From positions 1,073,897-1,137,896 of the forward strand of contig MU004184.1 of NCBI GenBank assembly GCA_010093605.1: a DNA stretch of 64,000 bases, written 5' to 3'. A program made the translations under genes and the position numbers. This document shows positions 31,573 through 42,257 of the stretch, in pieces. Positions within the stretch are counted from its first letter, which is position 1, and the number at the start of each line of letters is the position of its first letter. The stretch is from Lophium mytilinum. Taxonomy: Eukaryota; Ascomycota; Dothideomycetes; Mytilinidiales; Mytilinidiaceae. The notes beneath the pieces are model-generated. The model saw only the letters and a program-made list of their open reading frames with translations, was not told the origin of the DNA and ran no database searches.

Positions 31573-32786
31573 CTATCTGCTAGGAGGTTGCTCCCAGTTG
31601 CGTAGCATATGTCCGAGTGCCCAATTCCATTCCGCGACAAAAGCATTGGTGAGTTGTGCAACGCTTTCTGAGGTCGGTTGCCGATTGCCCCACATCGTGG
31701 GTTGTGAGGCTTGATACTGTGCATAGTATGGAATCAGACCACTATAATATGTTAGCGTCCTGGATGACGGCCTTCCTGATTGCTTCATAGAGTTTCAACT
31801 TACTCGGTCTGCACCTTGCTCAATACCAACCAGCAAAAGTTCCAACTGCGATTGCTATTCGGATCGGAGTACACTCGGCGCTTGGCCTCCTCCAAAACCT
31901 CGGCACTGGTAATAATGTAAGCGGGGCCAACACGAGTGACAAAAAGGATTGTATGTACATACCTGAAGGGGTAGTTTTTCGTAAGTGCCCGCAGTTCTGT
32001 GAGCAAATTGTGGGAATTGACGTAATAGGACCCTATGGATTGGTTAGTAATTGCTTTCAATCGCTATGATCGATTAACGTCAGCTTACAGGCAGAAGTCA
32101 TGGGTTCAGTGACATCTGGCGAGCCAAGTAGAGCGAAAGCCTTCTCAATGCGTCTGAGTTCAAGCAGCGTGTTGATTCTACGCGCGCGCAGAGCTGAGAT
32201 CAGTTGGTCCTTTTCAGCCTGTTGATTCGAATTAGCCATGCTGCTAAGTCGTACGAGAGGTGTGCAGATTCAATGCATATGAGTGATGAACACTTAAGAT
32301 ATCCAAACATACCAATGAGATTTTTCGTGAGTCTGACATAGTGTCGAAAGTGGGAAGCTTATACGGACGAGCCGGCGGGATGCTGTACTCTGAGTCTTGG
32401 GATGATGTTGAGTAGATAGACATAAATATTGGTGTTGGCCAGTCTCTAATATCCGCACGAGATTGCACCGATTGTGATTCTGACGGAGAGTCTGTAGCTA
32501 GACTGATAGGGACGGTTTGCGAGGGAAGGACTTGTGATGGAGGGACTGGTGGTAGCTCAGGACTTGGAAGTGTGTCAAGACTTGGGATAGTTGTCGAGTC
32601 AAAATACAGATCAGGGTCGTTGAGCCGGTCTAAATTTGGGCCAGGAAGAAGATTTCTTCGACTTCGGGTTTCGGTTCTGCCAGGGACTGTAAGGTAGCTT
32701 GAAGGTGGTATAATGCGATGAGGAGATGAACGCTGAGATGCTTGTGGAGTTGATGTGGGAGGATCTTCTTGCTGTGGTGAAGTCAT
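31573..32786 (-). CDS. Orphan protein, 314 aa (5 exons)
   Basis: Exons 32786..32313, 32218..32089, 32032..31963, 31905..31804 and 31741..31573 sum to 945 nt. All introns have GT..AG ends and several show GCTAAT/GCTAAC branch sites; phase is consistent throughout, which supports a real gene. Residues 1-155 are Ser/Pro/Thr-rich and disordered, with proline-rich PSPELPPVPPSQVLPSQ. The C-terminal half is helical (LISALRARRINTLLELRRIEKAFALLGSPDV, given in part; then LLTELRALTKNYPF and EVLEEAKRRVYSDP) and ends WNWALGHMLRNWEQPPSR. No signal peptide, membrane segment or known domain seen. It may be lineage-specific. Confidence 0.65.
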
Positions 32787-35700
32787 GGTAGCGGTCCTTC
32801 CATCGCCCTATATACATATTTGTACGCTGGGCATGCCGTGAGATTAAGCTGATATTAAGAACACCAAGCCTTTGACATTGAACGAATGAGATACTAGACC
32901 CAACAACCTTAACGAAGCCCCGGCGCAGCCTAAAAGCCCCACGAGGGCGCCATGGGTCACTACCAGGTGAGGTGAAACCTTGCCGCAATACGAAGTGTGG
33001 GTGGGAACATAGCTGAACCACAACGCCTGTTGGGGAGTGCAAGACTAACTCGTATGAGTCGGCGGGACATGACGGAAAAGGAAGAGGCTACATTCAGCCT
33101 TGATGAATGGAGAGGTGTGATTTGATTACTGAGAATAAGAATGGAACTAATCCTTGGACTGGGTGATCTCCCGCAGGTTGTATAGGAAGACATGGCAGAG
33201 CTAAGGCAGACATCAGCCACTGGGAAGCCACGAGTGGCTCAAGAGTATGCGGCGCTTGGGATGATCATGACGCTGATGCTCAGTGCAGCGTCGCGCCACG
33301 CTTCAGACGTACGAGGAATTCATGTCCGCCATGGGATTGGGCGCGCCAAGAAGTGTGGATGACCGCGGAGAGTGAGCGTTAGCGGAGATGGCTCCCGAAA
33401 GAGGCGCCCAGAGCCCGTGCAGATGGGATGTTGCTCCAAAGGAGGGCCCCAGGCAACGGGAATGAGTTCGGAAGGGCGCATGGCTAATTTTCATAACAGT
33501 TTGCAAGCGTCAGCAGCTGGTCCGAGACTTGGGCGGGTGGAGCTGGCAGTTGCCATTGCCGCGCACTTAGATGCAGATACAGAGGGGCGGGTCGGGGCCA
33601 TGTCTGGGGATCAGATGCGCGATGGTGATAAAGCTTCGGCCATGGTGTTGAAGGCTGGTGCTGACAGCGGAACAGCCCTAAGCGACGTCTGGCATCAACA
33701 GCCACACTATTCATATCCTCATCGGGCAAAGCGCCAACATGTGCCACTCTCCATTTAGTAAAGCTTCAGTCAGTGCCACAGATGGCGTCGGCCAGGGCCG
33801 CCTTGGCCGCCTCAGCGGTGCTCAGCCTCACAAACTCCACCGCAACTCCACGAACTCTACCTACCTCCCTCACCGCGCACCCACGGCTCGTCGCGGAGCA
33901 CTTCGTTCTCAAGAGAGGGAAACCATCTTTTCGTATCCGTCATGTGCTCGGCCGGTTTATTTATGAAGACGCTCGTGCTGTCATTGAAAGGAGCCCGTCA
34001 TGAATCCCGCAAGGCACAAGGGCACGATGGATCCATGAAACGGAGCCTACACCTTCACCGGTGGCCTCAATACTGACCCCAGTGTCTAGGCATGCGGCTG
34101 AAGATTGTAGCGGCGGGATCACAAACAACCTAGAAATCCACTGCCGATCCTAGCAGCGGCATATTCTCCGACACTGACAGAAGCTGGCATGCACATGTCC
34201 ACCCACTCCCCCCTGCTTTGGCTGAGAGGCTTTGCGTCAGCCACCATGTCCGTGTGCCACATTAGATCATGATCGTGCTCCATCGAGCAGTCCCTCCGTG
34301 CTATACGCTTGAACCCGACCAGCTGATGCACCAAGTCACCGCTGGGCTGAATAACGTTTTATAGTTGCCCAATAGCGGCCAGGTACTGACAGCTAAGCAT
34401 CGGTGATCGTCCGGTCATGGAGATCAATAAGCACTCACTCTCACCTGATGTCCTTGTTTCCTGTCGTCCAATCTCTGATTCTGTTTCTCCCAAGCGTTTC
34501 AGCCTCAACCAAATCCCACGCCTCAGCTTAAGGTTGTATTTTAGCTCCCTGCTAGCGGTACTACGCCAGCCTATCGCTGTCGTCAGATGTGCCTGTACCT
34601 CTCTCGAAGAGCCATGGGTATGGATCTGTCATGTTGGAGCCTCCCTCACTGCGGCCTAAGGAAGTCTTTCCTCCTCGATACTTCAGGCGAACATCTACGA
34701 GGTTTCCATTGGCAAATGTCATTCGATTTTGTTCTAATTGCGTTCGCGGAGTGAGCGAGTGAGATCACTTTGGGAAAAATTACAAATACCCCCATCATTC
34801 AAACCAGTCTTCACAAGCAGCAATTGTGGGTAGAGATCTTGGCTCTGAGTAATTCTCCAACAGCACTTGAACCGATATTAGTGGACTGGTAAGCGATATG
34901 GCTCGTGAGCTGTTAGCGCCTCCCTCTAGCGTAGGAATACACAGCCATCCCGCTGACAGCCCACTCCGGCCACTACCTCTACAGCACGCGCCTTCCCGAC
35001 ACCTCACACCATCTCCCGAGAAATCCGAACTCTGCGCCATAACTGTGGGTTTGGCTGCCACTGAACGTGGCCCCATGAACGTGGCCCCCATGAACGAACA
35101 GATGTTGGTGCCTGTGGGGTAGGCTTAGGAAATTTGTCCGCCTTCAGCTAATCTTCCGGCAGAGGCTCACCGGAACCTCTCCGATCTACGCTAGGAATGG
35201 GGTCTTGCATCTGAATCAGTATCCTGGAACCATTGGACACGAAGCGGTCATTCAGCACATGGGACTTTGCCCTTGATGGCTGGGGTCACTCATTTTGGAC
35301 TCACTCTCCGAACTCCTTAGCTACGCGGTTGGGAAAAGCGATCGTCCTGACGAAGAAAGGGAAGCTTTCTAAGCCTAAGAAGTATAAACCACTGGGTTCT
35401 GGAAACCAAAAGGCGAAAGAACGAAATGGGATCTTAATTTTGTTGATTACCGAAGTCATCATTCGACATCTTGGGCAAGATATCCTAGCTATGATTGAGC
35501 GCGGAATAATTTAGAAATGTGTAAAGCGTCTATTTTATGTAAACTGATCACGAAAATATCCTCCGCAGAGCCAATGACAACAAGCATAATTTTATTCAGG
35601 CTCCTGCCATTGGTCAGATAATTTGAGGGATCATCACGGAACCTTGAAAATACTACATTATGTATATATCTTGATGCAAAGTATAGTGATGATGTATAAA

Positions 35701-36002
35701 CGTGTTTGATCGGTGCAAAGAAGCCGATACTAAACGGCGTGTATGCTGACAGTCAATAAGTGAAGGCTTTTTCTGTTCTCGAGCCACAACCACCCGTGGA
35801 CCGAGAGGCGCCAAGCCTGACGTCTGCAGCTCCAACTTCCTCGTCACCCTTACAAACACCCAACAACCCCTTGCTATCGCTCGATTGCTTGTGTGATCCT
35901 TATGGGAGTGTGCACTTGTATCTCTCCTCCTGCCTTGAAAGGGCATTGCTCGCGCCTCCCGCTCGTCGGTAGCTCTTCTTCTCCCGACGCCTCTAACCCA
36001 CG
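32787..36002. other. 3.2-kb gene-free region
   Basis: Longest gene-free stretch of the accessory region. Short open frames of up to 128 codons on both strands overlap one another and show no domain, signal peptide or plausible splicing. A tiny direct repeat CATGAACGTGGCCCC occurs twice at 35.07 kb. AT-richer toward 35.5-35.75 kb. Confidence 0.5.
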
Positions 36003-37874
36003 ATGAAGCGCCACTCGAAGCCGGGCATGGAGCCCCGTCGGAAGTCCTCCACATTGCACTATCAAACCTTCCCTACCAAGCCTCCATCAAACCGGGGCCG
36101 ACCAATATCCGAATCTCCTCCTCCTCATAATGGCGGCCACAGCCATGGATCCGAGTCCGAGGAAGGCCACCACGAGTCCCCACTCCCGAAGAAACAGCTC
36201 GCAATACTGGCCGTGATAGCTTTGGCAGAGCAGACAGCCCTCAACTCCATAAGCCCGTATCTGCCCGAGATGGCGTCTACATTCCCCGAAGTGGAGGACT
36301 CACAAGTGGGGCTATACGTGGGGTTGATCGCATCGTCGTTCGCGCTGGCACAGTTTGCGACAAACTTCTTCTGGGGGTGGTTGTCGGACCGGATAGGCCG
36401 GAAACCCGTGATACTGCTGGGTACACTGCTGACAGCAGTTTGTTTTGTTGCTTTCGGGTTCTGCAGGACGCTGTGGCAGGCTATCGTCATACAAATGCTC
36501 ATGGGTTTCGTCAACGGCAATGCGGGCGTTGTGTCGACGTGTCTGGGCGAGATCACGGACCGCAGCAATCAGTCGAAAGCCTTTACCTATCTCCCGGTTG
36601 TGTATGGCATTGGTGGTATAACGGGACCCATCGTGGGCGGGTTGATGGTGTTGAAGACGAACCCGTTGAAAAAGGGCCAACCAAATCCGTACCCATACCT
36701 GTTGCCCAACCTCTTCTCGGCCGCCGTACTGGTGATAGACTTGGTGCTTTCCATGTTTCTGCTAGAAGAGAGCTTGGAGGAAGCTCGAGAACTACCGCCA
36801 CTAGGAAAACGGATAGGAAATATTTTCTCCCGGCTGTGGCAATTCACCAGCTCGACTCGGCCCACATACATGCGTCGAATGCTTGGAAAGGGAAAACGGG
36901 ATACCACTCCCAACCGGCATCTCGATGGAGTGCCCGAGGAGGACAACGATGACTCGGATCAATCCGCTTCAGCGCCTCTGCTATTCCCTGAAATACAGAG
37001 CGAGAACCTTTCAAGCAAGGAGGTGTTCAATCGCGACACAATATTGCTACTCCTCACTTATTTCATCTTCCAACTCGCAAACATCTCTTATAACTCCCTT
37101 TACCCAATATTTGCAGCCGGTCGCCCTCCAACAGGCCGCGATCTATCTCCAGAAGAGATTGGTTTCTCTCTAGCATTCGCCGGTGCCATCACCATTCTAT
37201 TCCAAATCGGAATCTACGGCAAGCTGCGAGAAAAGGTCGGCAACAAGACAACCTATCGGGTCAGCTTGGCTGCGTTCGTAGTAGCATTCCTCCTGATGCC
37301 ATGGGTAGGGTACAAAGACAACAGCGGCCCGAAAGGCTTGGGTAGTTCCAAAGCTTGGTTATGGGCTGAGCTTGGCGCCGTTCTGATCATCAAAACTGTT
37401 GCTGCCGTTGGCGGGCTCACTTCTGCGCTTTTGTTGGTAAGTGATTTCCTTCAAAGGCTTAGGACTTCTTACGAACATCGCGCTGACATATATGCTTCAC
37501 AGATCACGAATTCGGCTCCCAATCACAACGTCCTGGGAACCCTCAATGGCCTCGCGCAAACCCTCTCTGCTGCCGGCAGAGCGGTTGGACCATTCATCTC
37601 CGGCAGTCTCTTCACAGCTGCCGTGCACGTCCAACCCAAGGGCGAAGCACTCGCCTTCGGGATCTTTGGCGGCGTGTCCTTCATCGGGTTCCTCCTCAGC
37701 TTTGGAATCAGAGGCGAGGGTCTCGAAGCAGAAGGTTGGGACGAGGAAGAAGGGAGCGAAGCGAATTCAGACGAGGAAGAGGATGAAGACGAAGACGATT
37801 CCACATCGTTTCAAAGAGAGGAGGAGCCGGGATTCTTTAGCAGGATCCGCCACTCCTTCGCCGACTGGTTTTGA
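36003..37874 (+). CDS. Major facilitator superfamily transporter (2 exons)
   Basis: Exons 36003..37436 and 37503..37874 give 601 aa. A 65-residue polar N-terminus with His/Ser/Glu-rich SHGSESEEGHHES precedes the first six helices. Motif A between helices 2 and 3 is WGWLSDRIGRKP; motif-C-like GIGGITGPIVGG lies in helix 5. A charged central loop (residues about 265-340) separates the second half. The C-terminus is very acidic (DSDEEEDEDEDD type). The 66-nt intron (GTAAGT..TTCACAG) is in frame and stop-free; removal gives LLLITNSAPNHNVLGTLNGLAQT, the usual helix 10-11 region. The sequence looks like the yeast YCR023C / plant ZIFL-type branch. Substrate unknown; probably vacuolar or plasma membrane. 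Confidence 0.88.
   Translation: MKRHSKPGMEPRRKSSTLHYQTFPTKPPSNRGRPISESPPPHNGGHSHGSESEEGHHESPLPKKQLAILAVIALAEQTALNSISPYLPEMASTFPEVEDSQVGLYVGLIASSFALAQFATNFFWGWLSDRIGRKPVILLGTLLTAVCFVAFGFCRTLWQAIVIQMLMGFVNGNAGVVSTCLGEITDRSNQSKAFTYLPVVYGIGGITGPIVGGLMVLKTNPLKKGQPNPYPYLLPNLFSAAVLVIDLVLSMFLLEESLEEARELPPLGKRIGNIFSRLWQFTSSTRPTYMRRMLGKGKRDTTPNRHLDGVPEEDNDDSDQSASAPLLFPEIQSENLSSKEVFNRDTILLLLTYFIFQLANISYNSLYPIFAAGRPPTGRDLSPEEIGFSLAFAGAITILFQIGIYGKLREKVGNKTTYRVSLAAFVVAFLLMPWVGYKDNSGPKGLGSSKAWLWAELGAVLIIKTVAAVGGLTSALLLVSDFLQRLRTSYEHRADIYASQITNSAPNHNVLGTLNGLAQTLSAAGRAVGPFISGSLFTAAVHVQPKGEALAFGIFGGVSFIGFLLSFGIRGEGLEAEGWDEEEGSEANSDEEEDEDEDDSTSFQREEEPGFFSRIRHSFADWF
37437..37502 (+). other. 66-nt in-frame stop-free intron of the MFS gene
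   Basis: GTAAGT donor and TTCACAG acceptor; 22 codons with no stop. If retained it would insert a charged segment into a membrane helix. Confidence 0.85.
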
Positions 37875-38553
37875 GCCCTTTGTAAATATTATACCGGGAC
37901 GGGATTTATGATCTTATGATCTTCAAGCGCTGGAGTTTAGAGTGGCTATTGTTGGTCTACATCCTAGATATCAAGATCTCCGCAAGGATGGCGCGGAGTT
38001 GGTAAGCGGCTCTTTGCAAGTCCACTGTGCTGATGTAAAACTCATACATATTAAAGGAATGGGGGACAAAGGGTGCCTATGCTTGAAATATCTCATAGAA
38101 ATATTATCCACTCGGTAACCACACATACGCTCGAAGAGGCGACCTGAACAGCTTTTACTCTCAAGATTATTGTTGATCCCGTCCGGCCAACCTAGCCAAG
38201 GACCAATCTTTTCTCATAAACCGCGACAGTTTCCTTCATGTTGAATCGGTCCTCTCACTCTACCCGCACCAGTCTCTAAAAATATGAATAGCGTTCAATG
38301 GGTATGTTTCTTTTGACTAGGGTATTTGCCCTCACCAATGACAGCTATCATAGCTCACGCTACCATGAGGCGTTTCTATTGGACGCAAACACGCTGCTGT
38401 GCCACCACATGCACGTCCAACACACACCATCAGGCGGCAAAGCCACGCCCTGCAGCCTTCTCCAACCTACACACCTTCTGTATCAAGACGTTCATCGTGC
38501 TTTTTGGTTTTCGTTTCTTGCAGAGAGGTCTATGGTTCGGCCGTAGACAAGTC
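37875..38553. other. Intergenic region, promoter of the CCCH gene
   Basis: 679 bp between two plus-strand genes. The open frame continues upstream of ATG 38554 but encodes an implausible Cys/His-rich leader, so it was treated as non-coding. Confidence 0.4.
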
Positions 38554-40081
38554 ATGAAGCCAGTTGATGTTGCGGAGGAGTTTGCGGATCGCATTAAAGC
38601 GATCCGGGACGCGGACAATGAGAGGTTTGAATGGATGAACGTGAGTATGAAGGAAGGGGCCTACCACGATGAAAGCTTTAGTATATACTATTCCTAACAT
38701 AATCTGCAGACGTTTCATGCACGCATTGCGGAGTTGAGCGAGAAATACGACAATGTGTCCAAGGATCTGAAGAGGGAGCAGATAGCTGGGCGTATCACGC
38801 AGGTAGATGCTGAAAAGTGGCAGCATCAGTTCGAGGAGCTGCAGCAGTCTATTGTAGGTGCTCTACTCCGTAAATGTCCACAGATTTAAGATCAAAAAAA
38901 GCACGACGGTTCATTTGTTCTGGTGTTGATCGACGCCGACGCCGATGCGTATATTGTAAGAAGCCCCTACCGGATACTGGCGTTTGTCACTAATGCGCTG
39001 AAGTTCAAGGATTCGTATTATCGAAGTTCGGACGGCGGTCGCAAGGCGGCTATGGATCTCTACGCGCACGTGCAGGAGTATCTCCGCAGAGCGAAGCCAG
39101 CCTTAGCTAGCTTGCCCATCATGATAAAGGCATTTGCCAATTCAGATGGGCTTTCTAAACTGCTTGTGAATGTGAAGATCATTCAGTCGTCTGGTGCCCT
39201 GTGGGACTTTGCGAAGAGCTTCTCCCAGGCCCACGCAATGTCTGATTTTGTTTTGGTGGGCAATGGGAAGGATCGTGCTGATGAGAAAGTCAAGGGTGAA
39301 TTATTTTGTTCTCCTTGGTGTTCTCAGTGAAGCTGATATGTGAACAGGTATCTTTGAACAGTTTGTTAAGAATCCAACGTGTCGCCATATCGTCTTCGGC
39401 GCCTGCCATGATAATGGCTACGTCCGAATGTTGGAGAAGTATGCAGGAGATAGCATCATTGCTGAGCGTGTAACTCTCCTTCATTCCTTCGAGATCGGAC
39501 GAGAATTCCATGCTTTGAACTTCCAGTCGACCAGAATGGAGGACCTTTTTCGTGCGGAGTCGGTGCAGAGCTTAGGGACTGTGGTGTCTGTCGGTCATCA
39601 AGCAGTTCCTAGAGAAGAAGAAAGAAACGGCACTGCAACAACATGGGCAGCCCTTGCGAAAGCGAATGGAGGCACTGAAAAGCAGGGTGTTTCCATCAAG
39701 ATCAAGGATCCACAGACAGTTCTGGTCAATGCGGCCGGCCAGCGGGTCGATGTGAGGCTTGGTAAACCGTCGCAGGCGGCGTTCGACAGCTGGAATCATA
39801 AAGTCAAGGTGGCTGGTTTGAAGTACTGTCGTCCGTACCAATTGTGGGGAGGTTGCAAAGGAAAATGCAACTACTCTCATGGTCCATTGTCAAAGGAGGA
39901 AAAGTTGGTTTACCGAAGGCTCGTAAGGGGCGAGCCTTGTCACGTTGGGTCGAAATGCCGTGACGCTAAATGCTACTATGGGCACAACTGTTCCTGCCAG
40001 AAGCAGAAGTGTCCCAACAAGTTTCCTGTCGACATGCATCGCGTTGATGAGTCGACGGCGGAGGTTTGGGCCGGGAAATGA
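38554..40081 (+). CDS. Tandem CCCH zinc-finger protein with NYN/DUF7923-like domain (5 exons)
   Basis: Exons 38554..38640, 38710..38853, 38902..38955, 39004..39295 and 39348..40081 sum to 1311 nt, giving 436 aa. Residues 1-75 are a coiled helix (DLKREQIAGRITQVDAEKW). Residues about 78-240 form an alpha-beta domain beginning FVLVLIDADADAYIF and including FVLVGNGKDRADEKVKGIFE and IVFGACHDNGYVRMLE. The regularly placed acidic residues resemble PIN/NYN-type nucleases, as in fungal DUF7923 proteins. The C-terminus holds zinc fingers: YCRPYQLWGGCKGKCNYSH (CX8CX3CX3H), CHVGSKCRDAKCYYGH and a further Cys/His cluster CSCQKQKC. RNA binding or processing is inferred. The third exon acceptor (AAAAAAAG) was chosen to hold phase 0. 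Confidence 0.8.
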
Positions 40082-40328
40082 AGTGGATTCGATCGTGTGA
40101 ATACACTATATATTCACCGGTTTCGACGGCGAAGTTTTGGATTCGTGAATCGTGAGGAAACGATTGTGTAATTTCGATGATTCGATAGTTAGTGGTAGTA
40201 CAACTGGTCATAGCGGAGATGTATGGATCGTCTAGGCAAATAGGATATGCCATTTTGTTCTTCTTCTGAATCGTATATGCCATGTCGTAAATGCAGCAAA
40301 AGTTACACCCTGAATCTCTCACCACTCA

Positions 40329-41201
40329 CTATCCCCTCCCAACCACACCCTCCAAACCCCCCCTCTCCCCCGTTCCACCCCTCCCCGGCCCCTTATTGCC
40401 CCCCATCGCCGACTCCCCCAAAACATCCTTCACCCTCTCCTCAAACGCTTGGATCATCCTCTCCGCCACAAACGGCGCCGCCCCCGCCGACATAGCGCCA
40501 TAAATCGGATTCGCAAACGCATACTCAATACTCACCGAGCACTCCGTCTGCGACAACGCCTCATCATCCGCCTTATCCTGCGGCCGAGGCTGCGCATCCC
40601 CCTCCCCAGGCGGCGGCTTAAACATAAACGGCCTTAACGTCCACCGCGTGAGGAGGTGCGTGAGCAACCCGCTATCCCCCTCCGCCGCCTCTGCTTGCGT
40701 CGAACCCTCACTCGGAGCCGCGTCCTGCAAGTGGTGTGCGATCAGATCTGGCCCTAGCCGTGTCTGGCCGTTCCCTGAGACCGCTTCGACGATGCCGACG
40801 CCTGTGTTGCCCTTGCCCTCGCCGGGTGCGACACAGTACACCTTCGATTGGAATCCCTCGTGCACGCCCACATAGCCGACGACTAGAGTTGCCTCGCTCG
40901 GCCACCGTTTGCCGTGCGCATCCGCGGCTGACCATTTCGTGACGGTGGAGCGTTGGCAGTACGGGAGGAATGTCGCGTAGCTGGGGACGTCGGCGATGAT
41001 GTTGAAGAGGTCATTGTGGGCGTATGGCAACACGCGGGAGGCGGTGAGGGTCGCTGGTTTCTGGTTTGAGGTGGAGAGCGGGGAGGAGGGGTGTGTGAAA
41101 GGGTTTGGGAGGAACGTGCGGCGCTGTTGTCGAAGCTGCGGAGGCTGTGGGATGCGGCATGCGCGGAGAGCGGAGGAGGAGGATGGGCGGAGTGTTTTCA
41201 T
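40329..41201 (-). CDS. COQ10: Coenzyme Q-binding protein Coq10, mitochondrial START-domain protein
   Basis: A single-exon 290-aa protein. The basic N-terminus (MKTLRPSSSSALRACRI...QRRTFLPNPF) is a mitochondrial presequence. The START/polyketide-cyclase fold begins LTASRVLPYAHNDLFNIIADVPSYATFLPYCQRSTV, whose YxxFLP(Y/W)C segment is diagnostic (longer run abbreviated: key part ATFLPYCQRSTV). Later strands include LVVGYVGVHEGFQSKVYC and SVSIEYAFANPIYGAMS, and the C-terminal helix VAERMIQAFEERVKDVLG. It binds ubiquinone and is needed for CoQ function in the respiratory chain. Fungal-specific inserts rich in Gly/Glu lie around residues 170-220, and a Gly-rich tail follows the helix. No intron. Confidence 0.92.
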   Translation of the reverse strand: MKTLRPSSSSALRACRIPQPPQLRQQRRTFLPNPFTHPSSPLSTSNQKPATLTASRVLPYAHNDLFNIIADVPSYATFLPYCQRSTVTKWSAADAHGKRWPSEATLVVGYVGVHEGFQSKVYCVAPGEGKGNTGVGIVEAVSGNGQTRLGPDLIAHHLQDAAPSEGSTQAEAAEGDSGLLTHLLTRWTLRPFMFKPPPGEGDAQPRPQDKADDEALSQTECSVSIEYAFANPIYGAMSAGAAPFVAERMIQAFEERVKDVLGESAMGGNKGPGRGGTGERGGLEGVVGRG

Positions 41202-41469
41202 TTTGTCGTGGCGAGGATAGGATGGGGGGTAGACGTGTACAATCGTTGTTATTTTTAAAGCATATGGTAGGCAATTGGATATAGTGTCATCGACGCTCCA
41301 TGATGAAGGACGTTGTGGAGTCGTGCGATTGGAGCTAGGGACGGATTCCTGAGGTCATACATTAATTAAGCTTTTTTGAGCCTCATCCTGTTCCGGACGA
41401 TCTGCCGAGACGCAAGGGCCAAGTCACATAATATCACTCACTAGACACCTCTGACATGCTCCCGCGATA

Positions 41470-41703
41470 CAGTGACAGGCCATAAGTCTGGGCACACTGG
41501 TTCACCACTGCTTAAGGTGCCCCAACAAGATTTCCAACATCCAGCGGCCATGTCGAGGTTCCAGCACTACAGATTAGACTATCTCTGGACTATCTGGCTG
41601 TTCAGCAACCAGGGTACCCCGAACAGTGATGTTGTGTGATCAAGTTGGAGCTAAGTAGAGATGAGTTCACGTTCATATGTCCAGACGTATGGCCTTGGTA
41701 CTG
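41470..41703 (+). mobile_element. Family A MITE, copy 1 (Tc1/mariner-like), 234 bp
   Basis: Starts CAGTGACAGGCCATAAGTCT and ends GTATGGCCTTGGTACTG; the ends are imperfect inverted repeats of about 28 bp. Both sides are flanked by TA (41468-41469 and 41704-41705), the Tc1/mariner target duplication. Too short to encode a transposase. Confidence 0.88.
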
Positions 41704-41760
41704 TAGATCCATTCAGACGTTTCTGTGGTTGCGTGTAGGGCTTTCACGTACTGTTAGGTA

Positions 41761-41987
41761 CAGTGACAGGCCACAGGTCTAGGCACATTGGTTCACCACT
41801 GCTTGGGGTACCCCTACAAGAATTCCAAGATCCAGCAATGATGTCGAGGTTCAAGCATTACAGATTAGTCTAACTCTTGATGATCTGGCTGTTCAGCAAC
41901 CAGGCTACCCCGAACAGTGGTGTCGAGTGATCAAGCTGGAGCCAAGCAGAAAGGATTTCATATGCCCAGAGTTATGGCCTTGGACTG
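41761..41987 (+). mobile_element. Family A MITE, copy 2, 227 bp
   Basis: Same orientation as copy 1. TA precedes it; TG follows, consistent with a decayed TA. Left end reads CAGTGACAGGCCACAGGTCT, with transitions relative to copies 1 and 3; right end GTTATGGCCTTGGACTG. Confidence 0.85.
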
Positions 41988-42030
41988 TGCATGCATATCT
42001 GCTACGGTCTGAGGTAGCATCGCAAGCTTA

Positions 42031-42257
42031 CAGTGACAGGCCATAAGTCTGGGCACACTAGTTCACCACTGCTTGGGGTACCCCCACAAGATTTCCGAGA
42101 TCCAGCGGCGATGTTGAGGTTTAAGGACTATAGATCAGACCATCTCTTGCCTATCGGGCTGTTCAGCAACCAGGCTACCCCGAACGGTGGTGTCGAGTAA
42201 GCAAGTTGGAGCCACGCTGTAATGAATCTATGTGCCCAGACTTATGGCTTAGTACTG
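42031..42257 (+). mobile_element. Family A MITE, copy 3, 227 bp
   Basis: Same orientation. Preceded by TA, followed by TT. The two ends (CAGTGACAGGCCATAAGTCT and the complement of AGACTTATGGCTTAGTACTG) share GCCATAAGTCTGGGCACA exactly, the best-preserved inverted repeat of the three. Confidence 0.88.

Noticed and set aside
32611-33758. Open frames upstream of the orphan gene
   Set aside because: Shadows of the first exon or isolated frames without domain or splice support.
28138-37874. O-methyltransferase plus MFS transporter as a secondary-metabolite cluster
   Set aside because: They are 7 kb apart with no polyketide, peptide or terpene synthase or pathway regulator between or beside them.
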